Assembly: GCA_910587895.1 (NCBI GenBank)
Contig: CAJUOE010000148.1
Location: 1 to 31,705 of the forward strand
Direction of reading: 5' to 3'
DNA: 31,705 bases
Source: an uncultured Lachnospiraceae bacterium
Lineage (GTDB): Bacteria > Bacillota > Clostridia > Lachnospirales > Lachnospiraceae
Shown: in pieces, positions 24,606 through 31,705 of the stretch
Layout: each line of letters opens with the position of its first letter
How positions within the stretch are numbered: position 1 is the stretch's first letter
Notes under the pieces: generated by a model
Databases searched by the model: none
What the model saw: the letters and a program-made list of their open reading frames with translations, nothing else
Told to the model about the DNA's origin: nothing
Made by a program: the position numbers and the translations under genes

Positions 24606-25628
24606 CTAATTGGTCCTTAATAAACCGTATATTTTATTTGTTATGCTTGAAAGTTCCATCTGATACTGGACTGCTCCGATATCATATGCAACCTTTGGCA
24701 TTCCATACACTACGCAGGTCGCCTCATTCTGTCCAATGGTGACAGCTCCCGCCTTACGCATTTCCAGAAGGCCGTTCGCCCCATCGCCACCCATTCCGGT
24801 AAGGATGACACCCAGTGCATCCCTGCCCGCCGTCTTCGCTACAGAAGAAAACAGGACGTCTACGGAAGGACAATGGCCGCTTACCTTCGGTCCCTCTTTA
24901 CATTCCACCTGATAAACGCCGTTTACTTTTACCAAGCGCAAATGTTTGTCTCCCGGCGCAATCAACACGCGTCCCGGAAGAACTTTATCGCCGGTGACTG
25001 CCTCTTTCACCGCCACCTGGCACTGATTGTTCAGACGGTTGGCATACATTTCCGTAAATCCGGGAGGCATATGCTGAACCACCACCACGCCCGGAATATC
25101 CGTCCGAAACTGTTTGACTACTTCAAAAATCGCCTCTGTTCCTCCGGTAGAGGCTCCAATGGCAATGACCATATCTTTCTTAAGGGCAGACCCGCCGTTT
25201 ACCGGATAGGATTCTACGCGTTTCAGGTTTCCCACGCGAACCGTCGATGCGATCTTAATCTTCGTTCCCAGCTCTTTTCGTATGAACTCGCTGACTTTCG
25301 TGCGATCCACGGTGCTCGGCTTACATACGAAGTCAACGGCCCCTGCCTCCATGGCGTCAAATACTTTTGCATCCAGAGCGCTGATTACCACGACCGGCAA
25401 CGGATACTGCGGCATCAGTTTCTTCAAAAACTCAATCCCGTTCATCCTTGGCATTTCCACATCCAGCGTCATGACATCCGGACGGTACTTTATAATCGCA
25501 TCCCTCGCTGCATATGCGTCTCCTGCCTGAGCCACAACCTCCAGGTAAGGATCTTCACTCAAGCTCTGTACCAGCAAATTGCGAAATAGTACAGAATCAT
25601 CAACCACTAACACTCTAATCTTCTTCAT
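24606..25628 (-). CDS. cheB: Receptor glutamate methylesterase / glutaminase
   Basis: A 340-residue two-domain adaptation enzyme. The N-terminal receiver has VVDD and phospho-acceptor Asp56 in MTLDVEMP. The C-terminal esterase domain has the catalytic triad Ser160 (GASTGG), His186 (QHMPPGFT) and Asp282 (TGMGGDG). Phosphorylation by CheA should activate removal of methyl groups added by CheR. It starts 16 bases after cheR and ends 42 bases before cheY. Confidence 0.96.
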   Translation of the reverse strand: MKKIRVLVVDDSVLFRNLLVQSLSEDPYLEVVAQAGDAYAARDAIIKYRPDVMTLDVEMPRMNGIEFLKKLMPQYPLPVVVISALDAKVFDAMEAGAVDFVCKPSTVDRTKVSEFIRKELGTKIKIASTVRVGNLKRVESYPVNGGSALKKDMVIAIGASTGGTEAIFEVVKQFRTDIPGVVVVQHMPPGFTEMYANRLNNQCQVAVKEAVTGDKVLPGRVLIAPGDKHLRLVKVNGVYQVECKEGPKVSGHCPSVDVLFSSVAKTAGRDALGVILTGMGGDGANGLLEMRKAGAVTIGQNEATCVVYGMPKVAYDIGAVQYQMELSSITNKIYGLLRTN

Positions 25629-25644
25629 CTGATTCTCCTACCCT

Positions 25645-26445
25645 CTATTTCTGATAAATTGACGGCTCGATATACTTGAAAGCTGTCCCTTTTCTATTTA
25701 GCGCTTCTGTTGTCCCGATAAATAAATATCCTCCCGGCTCCATATGGTCATAAATCTTGCGAAGCAGCTGTAGCTTCGTCGGTTCATCAAAATATATCAT
25801 AACATTCCGCAAAAAGACCACATGAAAAGGCCTTCTGAACGGAAGTGGATTCATCAAATTAAATTGTCGGAAGATAACTTCATTCCGTAGTTCCTGTTTG
25901 GCCTGGTACTCTTCTTCATTCACCCTGTCAAAGAATCTTCTCTTCCATTTCTCCGGCAGCGGCTCAATCTGCTCCGCCAGATATTTTCCCTGCTGCGCAT
26001 GCTGCAACACTTTCGTGGAAATATCCGTTGCCAGAATCTTGGTATCCCAACCATGCTCCAGTCCAAAGAAATCCTGTAACACCATGGCTATTGTATAGGG
26101 CTCTTCCCCCGTTGAGGATGCCGCCGACCAGATGCGCAAGTCTTTCCTTGCCGCCTCTTTGACTTTCAATTTGGGAAGTATGACCTGCCGTAAATACTCC
26201 ATATGCTCAAATTCCCGCATAAAATATGTATGATTGGTAGTCAGGGCATTGATCAGATTCCTTGCTTCCTTGCCTGCCGGATCATGCTCGACCTTTGCCA
26301 TATATTCGTCAAACCCGTTATAGCCATTTCTTAAAATATAATTTTCCAGTCTCCCATTGATTAATACTCTCTTCTCACTAAGATCGATTCCGGTTGTATG
26401 TTTTACATAATTCACAACCCGGTGAAATTCACTATCTGTAATCAT
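25645..26445 (-). CDS. cheR: Receptor glutamate methyltransferase
   Basis: A 266-residue S-adenosylmethionine-dependent enzyme that methylates receptor glutamates. An N-terminal helical domain (about 1-75) precedes the methyltransferase fold with RIWSAASSTGEEPYTIAM (SAM site), ILATDIS, FRRPFHVVFLRNVMIYF and GYLFIGTTEAL. There is no C-terminal pentapeptide-binding extension beyond the usual beta-subdomain. It is the first gene of the che operon. A near-consensus promoter lies about 100 bases upstream, and AGGAG lies nine bases before the ATG. Confidence 0.96.
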   Translation of the reverse strand: MITDSEFHRVVNYVKHTTGIDLSEKRVLINGRLENYILRNGYNGFDEYMAKVEHDPAGKEARNLINALTTNHTYFMREFEHMEYLRQVILPKLKVKEAARKDLRIWSAASSTGEEPYTIAMVLQDFFGLEHGWDTKILATDISTKVLQHAQQGKYLAEQIEPLPEKWKRRFFDRVNEEEYQAKQELRNEVIFRQFNLMNPLPFRRPFHVVFLRNVMIYFDEPTKLQLLRKIYDHMEPGGYLFIGTTEALNRKGTAFKYIEPSIYQK

Positions 26446-26541
26446 CTTGACTTACTCCTATCATAAAAAATTTCTACCGATCAATTTAGTAGTATCGTTA
26501 CCCGCCGATTTCATGCACCGGTTCTATTTACTATTCGCTTA

Positions 26542-26570
26542 ATGATACTATATTTCTATATGCTTGTCAA
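26542..26570 (-). promoter_or_regulatory. Sigma-A promoter of the chemotaxis operon
   Basis: On the minus strand, a perfect TTGACA (26565-26570), a 17-base spacer and TATCAT (26542-26547). The predicted start is near 26535, leaving a leader of about 90 nt before cheR. A vegetative rather than sigma-D type promoter suggests the operon is expressed independently of flagellar late genes. Confidence 0.8.
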
Positions 26571-26605
26571 TTCTTGTAAGATTTTGGCAAGTGCTGTTTG
26601 ATCGC

Positions 26606-26641
26606 GTTGTTTTCTGACAACAATCCGGGATTCTGCCCCGG
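26606..26641 (-). terminator. Weak hairpins after the HD-GYP gene
   Basis: Immediately past the HD-GYP stop, CCGGG/CCCGG (26637-26641 with 26625-26629, 7-base loop) is followed by ATTGTTGTC, and a second GTTGT/ACAAC hairpin follows (26606-26621). Neither has a strong T tract, so termination may be partial and some transcript may read into the che operon. Confidence 0.3.
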
Positions 26642-27718
26642 TCAGCTATGCCGTAACTGGTTCCTGATTTTCACCAGCACATTTACAATGTCCGGGTCAA
26701 ACTGCGTACCGCTTCTCTCCTTTATTATCTGAATGCACTCCTCGGGGCTGTAAGCCTTTTCCTGTCCTTCTCCTCCTGTCATCATATCGTAATTGTCTGC
26801 GACAAAAGCAATCCTGGCGGAGAGAGGAATCTCTTTGCCCGAAATATTACTCGGATAACCGCTTCCATCCCAGCAGGCATGGTGATAACGCGCAATTTCA
26901 ATTGCCATCGGCAAAAAGCTGTTCTCCGGTGTATTCTGATACACCCTCTCTAAAATCTCTGCGCCCTGCTCCGCATGGTGCCGTACTGGTTTCTCATCCT
27001 GTGCCTCCTGCCTCACCTCCTCAATTTCATCTTTGGGAACGCGCAATTTACCAATATCATGGAGCCGGGACGCCACCTCTATCGTCGCAATAAATCCCTC
27101 TGATATTTCTTCGGGAAAATCCGGACTGAACTGCAGGCTCTGCGCCAGCATCCGACAGTTGTACGCCACATTTTCCATATGGTCTGCCCGGTCGGAATCT
27201 CTCTGTTCCGTGAGCGCCGCCAACGCATACAGAATATTCCTCTGTTCCTCTTCAATCCGCCTTGCCTGGCTGCTGATAACGCTGTGGAGCCTGCGGTTGC
27301 TCATTTCCAGCTCCTGCTGCATCTCATACAGTTTCAAATGGTTATTCACGCGCATGGTAACCTCTGTCACTTCAAAAGGTTTGCCAATATAGTCCACCGC
27401 GCCCAGTTTGAATCCACGGACTTTGTCTTCACTGGAATCCGCTGCCGAGATAAAGATAACAGGAATATCCCGGGTCTTTGGATTGCTCTTCAACCGCTCG
27501 CAGAATTCATATCCATCCATTTCCGGCATAAACACATCCAGAAGGATTAACTGAGGCCGACTCTCTGAAACCAATGCAGCCGCCTCTGCGGCATTCGCAG
27601 CACATCTGGGAATGTAGCCCATCCCCTCTATGATATTCTCCAAAATAAGTAAATTTGTCTCCACATCATCTACAATCAGGATTTGCGGTACTTTTTGGGA
27701 CTTGTTCATATTTTCCAT
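26642..27718 (-). CDS. Response regulator with HD-GYP domain (cyclic di-GMP phosphodiesterase)
   Basis: A 358-residue two-domain protein. The receiver (10-130) has VDD at 16-18, phospho-acceptor Asp61 in LLDVFMPEMDG and Lys113. A helical linker (about 130-165) leads to an HD-GYP domain with the metal residues His220-Asp221 (HDIGK), His247/His248, His279/His280 and an intact GSGYP (285-289). It should hydrolyse cyclic di-GMP when phosphorylated. The partner kinase ends one base before the ATG chosen here (27718, with GGAGGG upstream), so the two are coupled. It lies between this kinase and the che operon and may link c-di-GMP to motility or adhesion (inference). Confidence 0.9.
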   Translation of the reverse strand: MENMNKSQKVPQILIVDDVETNLLILENIIEGMGYIPRCAANAAEAAALVSESRPQLILLDVFMPEMDGYEFCERLKSNPKTRDIPVIFISAADSSEDKVRGFKLGAVDYIGKPFEVTEVTMRVNNHLKLYEMQQELEMSNRRLHSVISSQARRIEEEQRNILYALAALTEQRDSDRADHMENVAYNCRMLAQSLQFSPDFPEEISEGFIATIEVASRLHDIGKLRVPKDEIEEVRQEAQDEKPVRHHAEQGAEILERVYQNTPENSFLPMAIEIARYHHACWDGSGYPSNISGKEIPLSARIAFVADNYDMMTGGEGQEKAYSPEECIQIIKERSGTQFDPDIVNVLVKIRNQLRHS

Positions 27719-27719
27719 T

Positions 27720-29156
27720 CTACATCCCTCCGACAGTTTCCTCAAACAATGATTTCAAATTACCGTACTGTTCCATGCTCTTATCATAATCTGACTTTCT
27801 TACATTCATTTCCAGGCGGAATGCGGAACGTTTCAGCTCCCTTGGCGCCTGCTCCAGCAATTCCTTAATGTTGTGCGCGAAATTTTCCGCTTTGTCCCAG
27901 GCCTCAACCTCCATGCATAAAATCAACTTCTCCATCTTTCCCCTGATTTCCTGCACATTCTCCGGCGTGCCAAACTGGAAAAACTTCTCCACACTGTCAA
28001 ATTGAGGCATCTCCTGATTCTGGTTGATAAATTCAAACTGTTCAGCAGCCTGCTGTTCTTCCTTTGCCTTCTGCGCCACATGCATCCGCACAGAAAATGA
28101 AAAGCTGCTGCCTTTGCCCTTCTCACTGTCCAGATGAACACTGCCCTGCATCAGTTCAATCAACTGTTTCGTAATTGCAAGCCCTAATCCGGTGCCTCCG
28201 TACTTTCTGGTAATGGAGGCGTCCACCTGTGAAAAACTCTTAAATAACTTATCCTTCTCCTCAGGCGAAATTCCGATGCCTGTGTCCGACACCACAAAAA
28301 ACAGCTCTATCTCATCATCAAACTGAAGTGTCTTCGTTACTTCTATATTAATGTATCCCACGCTGGTAAACTTTACCGCATTCGATAAGAAATTATTCAA
28401 AATCTGTGTCAGGCGCAATTCATCGCCTATCAGATATTTCGGTATTGTCTTGTCAATATTAACCATAATGCGCAATCCCTTGGCATTAATCGTAGGAATA
28501 TTCGTCTCTACCGCATGATTTACCATCTTATAGAAATCGAATTCCTTCTCTTCTATGACAAACTTGCCTGCCTCGAGCTTTGAGAAATCAAGGATGTTAT
28601 TGATGATCGCCGACATATTATCACAACAACGGATAATGATATCCAGCGTGCTCTTTACCTCGCCCGACACACCTGCCTCAACGAGGTTCGTCACATGTCC
28701 GCGGATTCCATTGACAGGCGTCCGCAGCTCATGCGTGACGTTAGCCACAAATTCATTGCGGACTTTCATCGTCTCTTCCATCTCATCCTTCATGCGGACA
28801 AGCTTGCGCTCTGTCTCCACCCGCCTGGCAATATTGATGGCAAACAGAAGATGCGTATCCCCACCTTCCCTGACCTTCATCCGAACCGGGAAACAGGTTC
28901 CGTTCTTCCGGTACATCATCCCTTCCGTCATGCCAAGTATGGTCTTTAAAGGAAACCCTTCCTCCTCACTCTGGAATTCTGCCGGAAACAGAACCGCCAT
29001 GGTCTGGGACTGCAATTCTTTCCCATATCCCAGTTCCTCCTCGGCCAGCGTATTTGCATACACAATATTTCCATCGTTGTCAAATCTCAGAATAATCTCC
29101 AGAGATGCATCCGCAAAACTATGTATATCATCTAAGGGCAGCGCTGTCTGTCCCAT
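27720..29156 (-). CDS. PAS-domain histidine kinase with degenerate C-terminal Hpt-like segment
   Basis: A 478-residue cytoplasmic kinase with no membrane segment. A PAS domain covers about 12-110 (IILRFDNDGNIVYAN). A dimerisation/phosphotransfer domain follows with His142 in NVTHELRTPVNG, then the ATPase with N box NNFLSNAVKFT, DTGIGIS and GGTGLGLA. After a Gln/Glu-rich linker the last 85 residues look Hpt-like. FAHNIKELLEQAP around His428 resembles the AH-LKG motif, but Gly is replaced by Glu; it is followed by AFRLEMNVRKSDYD. No receiver domain is fused. ATG at 29156 has AGAGGTGG upstream. It is coupled to the REC-HD-GYP gene and driven by the promoter at 29231-29259. Confidence 0.9.
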   Translation of the reverse strand: MGQTALPLDDIHSFADASLEIILRFDNDGNIVYANTLAEEELGYGKELQSQTMAVLFPAEFQSEEEGFPLKTILGMTEGMMYRKNGTCFPVRMKVREGGDTHLLFAINIARRVETERKLVRMKDEMEETMKVRNEFVANVTHELRTPVNGIRGHVTNLVEAGVSGEVKSTLDIIIRCCDNMSAIINNILDFSKLEAGKFVIEEKEFDFYKMVNHAVETNIPTINAKGLRIMVNIDKTIPKYLIGDELRLTQILNNFLSNAVKFTSVGYINIEVTKTLQFDDEIELFFVVSDTGIGISPEEKDKLFKSFSQVDASITRKYGGTGLGLAITKQLIELMQGSVHLDSEKGKGSSFSFSVRMHVAQKAKEEQQAAEQFEFINQNQEMPQFDSVEKFFQFGTPENVQEIRGKMEKLILCMEVEAWDKAENFAHNIKELLEQAPRELKRSAFRLEMNVRKSDYDKSMEQYGNLKSLFEETVGGM

Positions 29157-29230
29157 TCTTCCACCTCTTCTCAAAGTCATAGAAATACCAATTCAAATGT
29201 GTATATTTGCGCATTGATACCACTATATCT

Positions 29231-29259
29231 AGTATACGATTTCGAAAAAAAAGTGTCAA
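29231..29259 (-). promoter_or_regulatory. Sigma-A promoter of the kinase / HD-GYP unit
   Basis: On the minus strand, a perfect TTGACA (29254-29259), a 17-base spacer containing a T8 run, and TATACT (29231-29236). The predicted start near 29224 gives a leader of about 68 nt before the ATG at 29156. Confidence 0.85.
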
Positions 29260-29282
29260 GTGAAAAATGCGTGAATCATAAG

Positions 29283-29323
29283 AATCCATAAGGAGGGGAA
29301 CAATGTTCCCCTCCTTATGGATT
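29283..29323. terminator. Perfect 19-bp hairpin between the tRNA array and the kinase promoter
   Basis: AATCCATAAGGAGGGGAAC (29283-29301) and its exact complement (29305-29323) flank a three-base loop. It lies 24 bases upstream of the kinase promoter and downstream of the tRNA-Tyr transcript, so it probably ends that transcript. The tail is T-poor on both strands, which is unusual for an intrinsic terminator. Confidence 0.55.
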
Positions 29324-29523
29324 GCTCATTTTACTTAGCACCTGCCGGACTGAACAGATACTCTCATCCAGACAGTTAATTCCTTCCTCAACACAATCTT
29401 CATGATATGGTGCTATTTCTTATTATACCCTTCTATTGCAAACTTTTGTTGGCATTTTTGATGGTAAATTGTGCATTTTCGAGCTTTATAATCAAAAATC
29501 CCTCCATCGCGCGCGCAATGAAA
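29324..29523. other. Gene-poor stretch downstream of the tRNA array
   Basis: I see no gene here. On the minus strand an open frame without a start codon encodes about 33 residues containing EDCVEEGINCLDESICS and stops inside the hairpin at 29283-29323. It is preceded by a TATAAT (near 29430) without a -35. It may be the tail of a decayed gene. The left part of the array ends in an alternating gcgcgcgc run near 29509-29517. Confidence 0.3.
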
Positions 29524-29724
29524 GGATTCGAACCGTTTTGGTTTTTCCCCACAGTTCACTCTTATTACTTGCTATTGAATGGATGGAGAAGGATTCCAAC
29601 CGCTTTGGTTTTTCCCCACAGTTTACTCTTATTACTTATTATTGAATGGATGGAGAAGGATTCGAACCGTTTTGGTTTTTCCCTACAGTTCACTCTTATT
29701 ACTTGCTATTGAATGGATGGAGAA
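29524..29724 (-). repeat. 67-bp tandem array carrying copies of the tRNA-Tyr 3' end
   Basis: Three units with an exact 67-base period (29524-29590, 29591-29657, 29658-29724) run into the tRNA gene. On the minus strand each unit carries the last 22 bases of the tRNA (T-loop to discriminator, GGTTCGAATCC...TCCA) plus about 45 bases of downstream sequence. The copies nearest the tRNA are full 3' ends; the middle one has one change (GGTTGGAATCC); the far one is cut after GGTTCGAATCCTT. The spacers differ by only a few bases. Confidence 0.9.
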
Positions 29725-29795
29725 GGATTCGAACCTTCGAAGGCGTTGCCAACAGATTTACAGTCTGCCCCCTTTGGCCACTCGGGAATCCATCC
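29714..29795 (-). tRNA. tRNA-Tyr (anticodon GUA)
   Basis: An 82-nt class II tRNA. The acceptor stem is GGATGGA (5', 29795-29789) with TCCATCC (29721-29715) and discriminator A at 29714. The anticodon loop CTGTAAA gives GUA. A long variable arm (GGC/GCC) is present, as expected for bacterial tyrosine tRNAs. The T arm is GAAGG-TTCGAAT-CCTTC. CCA is not encoded. It has its own promoter (29836-29864). Its 3' 22 bases recur in the adjacent array. Confidence 0.95.
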
Positions 29796-29800
29796 ATATG

Positions 29801-29825
29801 CAAGGGCAATTCATTTTTGCCCTTG
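29801..29825 (-). other. Hairpin in the 5' leader of pre-tRNA-Tyr
   Basis: CAAGGGCAA (29801-29809) pairs with its complement at 29817-29825 around a seven-base loop. It begins about four bases after the predicted start of transcription and ends five bases before the mature tRNA 5' end. It may shape RNase P processing or protect the leader. No T tract follows. Confidence 0.45.
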
Positions 29826-30180
29826 ACAATATCGAATTATAGCACATAATTTTTGTTTTTGCAAGATTAATTTTATTATGTTTGACCTTTTCTGTATTTT
29901 AATATTTTTATAGGAGATCAAATTCATCTGAAATGCCTGCGCCACTACCAGTCCAATAACTGAATACTCCATTCCCTTATCCCTCAATTCCCGATACAGG
30001 CAATAAAGGAATTTTTGTCTCTGATTTCTTACGCACACAACGCCTGTTCCACTCTTCTTTCGTTATGTCCCTTCCATATATCTCCAAACAGCACGCTATT
30101 TCTTCCGGCGTCCCTCCTTCAAAAGCATCCCCTATATTCCTTACGCATAGATATCTATAAAGGATATCTCCGCTATACAT
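29811..30180 (-). pseudogene. Frameshifted small ORF of unknown family
   Basis: From ATG at 30180 (AGGA upstream) one frame encodes MYSGDILYRYLCVRNIGD...GRDITKEEWNRRCVRK. Coding character then jumps to another frame, continuing NQRQKFLYCLYRELRDKGM...QAFQMNLISYKN. Removing a single A from the GAAA at about position 30020 joins them into one product of about 100 residues. The second frame runs on through the tRNA promoter to a stop at 29811, which looks like read-through into non-coding DNA. I do not recognise the family. It lies 83 bases after the chimeric gene. A sequencing error would also explain the shift. Confidence 0.4.
29836..29864 (-). promoter_or_regulatory. Sigma-A promoter of tRNA-Tyr
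   Basis: On the minus strand, TTGCAA (29859-29864), a 17-base spacer and a perfect TATAAT (29836-29841). The predicted start is near 29829, about 34 bases before the mature tRNA. It lies inside the 3' part of the decayed reading frame at 29811-30180. Confidence 0.8.
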
Positions 30181-30263
30181 CCGGTTCCTACGCTTTTCTC
30201 TCCCATGCCATGCCAAGATAAAATATCTCCCATTTATCGCCCAATGTTTCCAGATGCTTCAAA

Positions 30264-31646
30264 TTAAAATTCCATCCGTTCCTCATTTCCGATATTTTTC
30301 AAAATCACCGCACAGTTTGCCGGAAGGCTGATTTTAATACGTCCATTCATCACACGGTAGATTTCCGGTTCCAGAGAATAGGAATCCCGCGTCGTCATCA
30401 TGATCCGCTCAAGCCGCGTTTCACGCTCCATGCCTGCTGGCCAGATCCGCCATTCCATATGACGTTCCACGTAATCATTGTTGATTACAATGACAAATTG
30501 CTGCTCGCGGTTGAAACGCCCGTAACACATAACCTGATAATCTCCACCCAGGAATTTAAGCGATCCGGTACGGAAAGCTTCGTTTTCCCGGTGAATCCGG
30601 ATAATGTCGCGGTGAAACGCGATAAGCTCCTGATCTTCATGTCCCCAGGGATAAGTCCTGCGGTTATCCGGGTCGGTAAAGCCTACGACGCCAGCCTCAT
30701 CACCGTAATAGAGCGTCGGCGCTCCCGGCCACGTCATCTGGATCACTACCGCTTCTTTCATCACGCCTTTATTCAAATCTTCTCCTGCCGCCTCGCTGCC
30801 GAGATGGTCAACCCTTCCCACCTTATGATTGGTACGGGTCAGGAAACGCGAATGGTCATGGTTGGACAATTCATTCATTGCACATTGCAAAGACGGCGTC
30901 AGAAAACGCGTCATATAGTAATTCATCGCCCCCTCAAAATTCTGGAAATTACCCAGCATATCCTGGCGGTAGCCATCGCTGTGTTTCTCCATTCCAGTGA
31001 GGAACCACGTCAATGGCTCCATAAACGCATCATAGTTCATGACGGTATCCCACTGGTCGCCCCGCAGCCATTCTTTAAAATAATACTTTTTCCGGTTAAC
31101 CTGCTGGCTTACTTGTATCTCCCCTTCAAGGCTGATACAGAATTGATCCAGCGGCAGTTTCAGCCCAAACCCGGTAGCTTTCAAAAAGCTTTCTTTCAAT
31201 GTCCAGAGACGGTAAAATGTGGCAGCCTGCCTTTTTTCTTCCTGTTTTAAAATATATCTGTACTCTTCTGGGCAGAAAAACCGTTCTGCCAGCCCAAGCC
31301 CTGGTGAAACTTTAGCATACTCTATGTCACATCCCGCTTCTACATCCGAAAATACAGCTATTGCCCTCTGTTCTGAATGGGAAATATTGAAATAAATCCC
31401 TGGATGCCCAGGAAGGTATGGTTTTCCATTTTCCCCTTCCACAATTTTTTCCTTTTCATCCAAAAGGCCATACTCTTTTAACCCCAGGTTCAGCAAGGCT
31501 CCTGCGGCCAGTGAAAGCTTTTTATCCTTCATCATCCGGAAACTGTCAATCTTCTGGCGACGGCTATTTGTAGCTTCTTGGTAATATTTCTGGAAAATAT
31601 GTGGATTTTCAAGCTGCTTTGTATCCATCTGGTAGATTTTATACAT
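30264..31646 (-). CDS. Chimera: phosphopantetheinyl transferase fused to the C-terminal part of a GH13 enzyme
   Basis: A 460-codon open frame made of two unrelated parts. Residues 1-192 are a Sfp-type 4'-phosphopantetheinyl transferase: FNISHSE (His90), GCDIEYA (Asp107, Glu109, Mg site), RFFCPEEY and LWTLKESFLKATGFG (Trp148, Lys151, Glu152, Lys156). From LRGDQWDTVMNYDAF (194) to the end it is the C-terminal part of a neopullulanase/cyclomaltodextrinase-like GH13 protein, with SNHDHSRF (Asp264, region IV), PGAPTLYYGDEAG, DPDNRRTYPWG and the domain C sandwich. GH13 regions I-III, with the nucleophile Asp and acid Glu, are missing, so this part cannot be a working amylase. The transferase lacks only its last strands and may be active. 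The start at 31646 has GGAGGAAA upstream; an ATG at 31670 has none. The 59 bases upstream to the window edge hold no recognised feature. Confidence 0.85.
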   Translation of the reverse strand: MYKIYQMDTKQLENPHIFQKYYQEATNSRRQKIDSFRMMKDKKLSLAAGALLNLGLKEYGLLDEKEKIVEGENGKPYLPGHPGIYFNISHSEQRAIAVFSDVEAGCDIEYAKVSPGLGLAERFFCPEEYRYILKQEEKRQAATFYRLWTLKESFLKATGFGLKLPLDQFCISLEGEIQVSQQVNRKKYYFKEWLRGDQWDTVMNYDAFMEPLTWFLTGMEKHSDGYRQDMLGNFQNFEGAMNYYMTRFLTPSLQCAMNELSNHDHSRFLTRTNHKVGRVDHLGSEAAGEDLNKGVMKEAVVIQMTWPGAPTLYYGDEAGVVGFTDPDNRRTYPWGHEDQELIAFHRDIIRIHRENEAFRTGSLKFLGGDYQVMCYGRFNREQQFVIVINNDYVERHMEWRIWPAGMERETRLERIMMTTRDSYSLEPEIYRVMNGRIKISLPANCAVILKNIGNEERMEF

Positions 31647-31705
31647 ATTTCCTCCATCATTGCTATTCATATCTGTTTTTAGAGCCTCCAGCTTTTTTGT
31701 TGGTA

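Noticed and set aside
29524..29735. CRISPR-like regular spacing
   Set aside because: The spacers are nearly identical to each other and the repeat is a tRNA 3' end, so this is a tandem duplication and not a CRISPR array.
29407..29849. Several plus-strand frames with repeating MDGEGF...FFPTV peptides
   Set aside because: They are translations of the antisense of tRNA-Tyr and its tandem array, a known source of false proteins.

Overview
The window looks like a chromosomal segment of a gut-type Clostridia bacterium, most likely Lachnospiraceae. This rests on Shine-Dalgarno-rich starts, a class 1B dihydroorotate dehydrogenase (PyrD plus PyrK), a KtrAB-type potassium system, a giant multidomain arabinan-type glycosidase with a BspA-like repeat tail, and a rubredoxin-headed glutamate synthase. 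No taxonomic marker gene is present, so the family-level guess is inference. Nearly everything is on the minus strand; only a partial gene at the left edge, an SGNH hydrolase and an O-antigen-ligase-like membrane protein are on the plus strand.

Layout, left to right. 1-1132: a gene end, an SGNH/GDSL hydrolase and a shared terminator. 1160-6481: a secreted 1773-residue GH127/GH146-type beta-L-arabinofuranosidase. 6749-8155: a rubredoxin-glutamate synthase protein, with a strong promoter inside a 16-bp inverted repeat. 8273-10844: an HTH protein and a transmembrane protein kinase with an outside leucine-rich-repeat domain, preceded by overlapping palindromes. 10955-11391: a broken AAA-ATPase/PD-(D/E)XK gene. 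11524-15422: the pyrimidine operon pyrC-pyrF-pyrK-pyrD, with a terminator in its leader and another at its end. 15781-17244: the O-antigen-ligase-like protein. 17253-19996: ktrB, ktrA and a DUF1653 protein.

20100-26445 is a compact chemotaxis operon read cheR-cheB-cheY-cheA-cheW-mcp from a near-consensus promoter. Its receptor has almost no extracellular part. Upstream lies a two-gene unit with its own near-consensus promoter: a PAS histidine kinase with a degenerate C-terminal Hpt-like segment, and a REC-HD-GYP response regulator that should hydrolyse cyclic di-GMP. Together these 8 genes form a signalling block; no flagellar genes are in the window.

The right end is rearranged. A tRNA-Tyr gene is followed by a 67-bp tandem array in which the 3' end of the tRNA is repeated. 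Next to it are a frameshifted small ORF and an in-frame chimera joining a phosphopantetheinyl transferase to the C-terminal part of a GH13 amylase-type enzyme. The chimera and the tRNA-end array are the most unusual objects here, followed by the HTH/kinase-LRR pair with its palindromes and the glutamate synthase promoter-operator.
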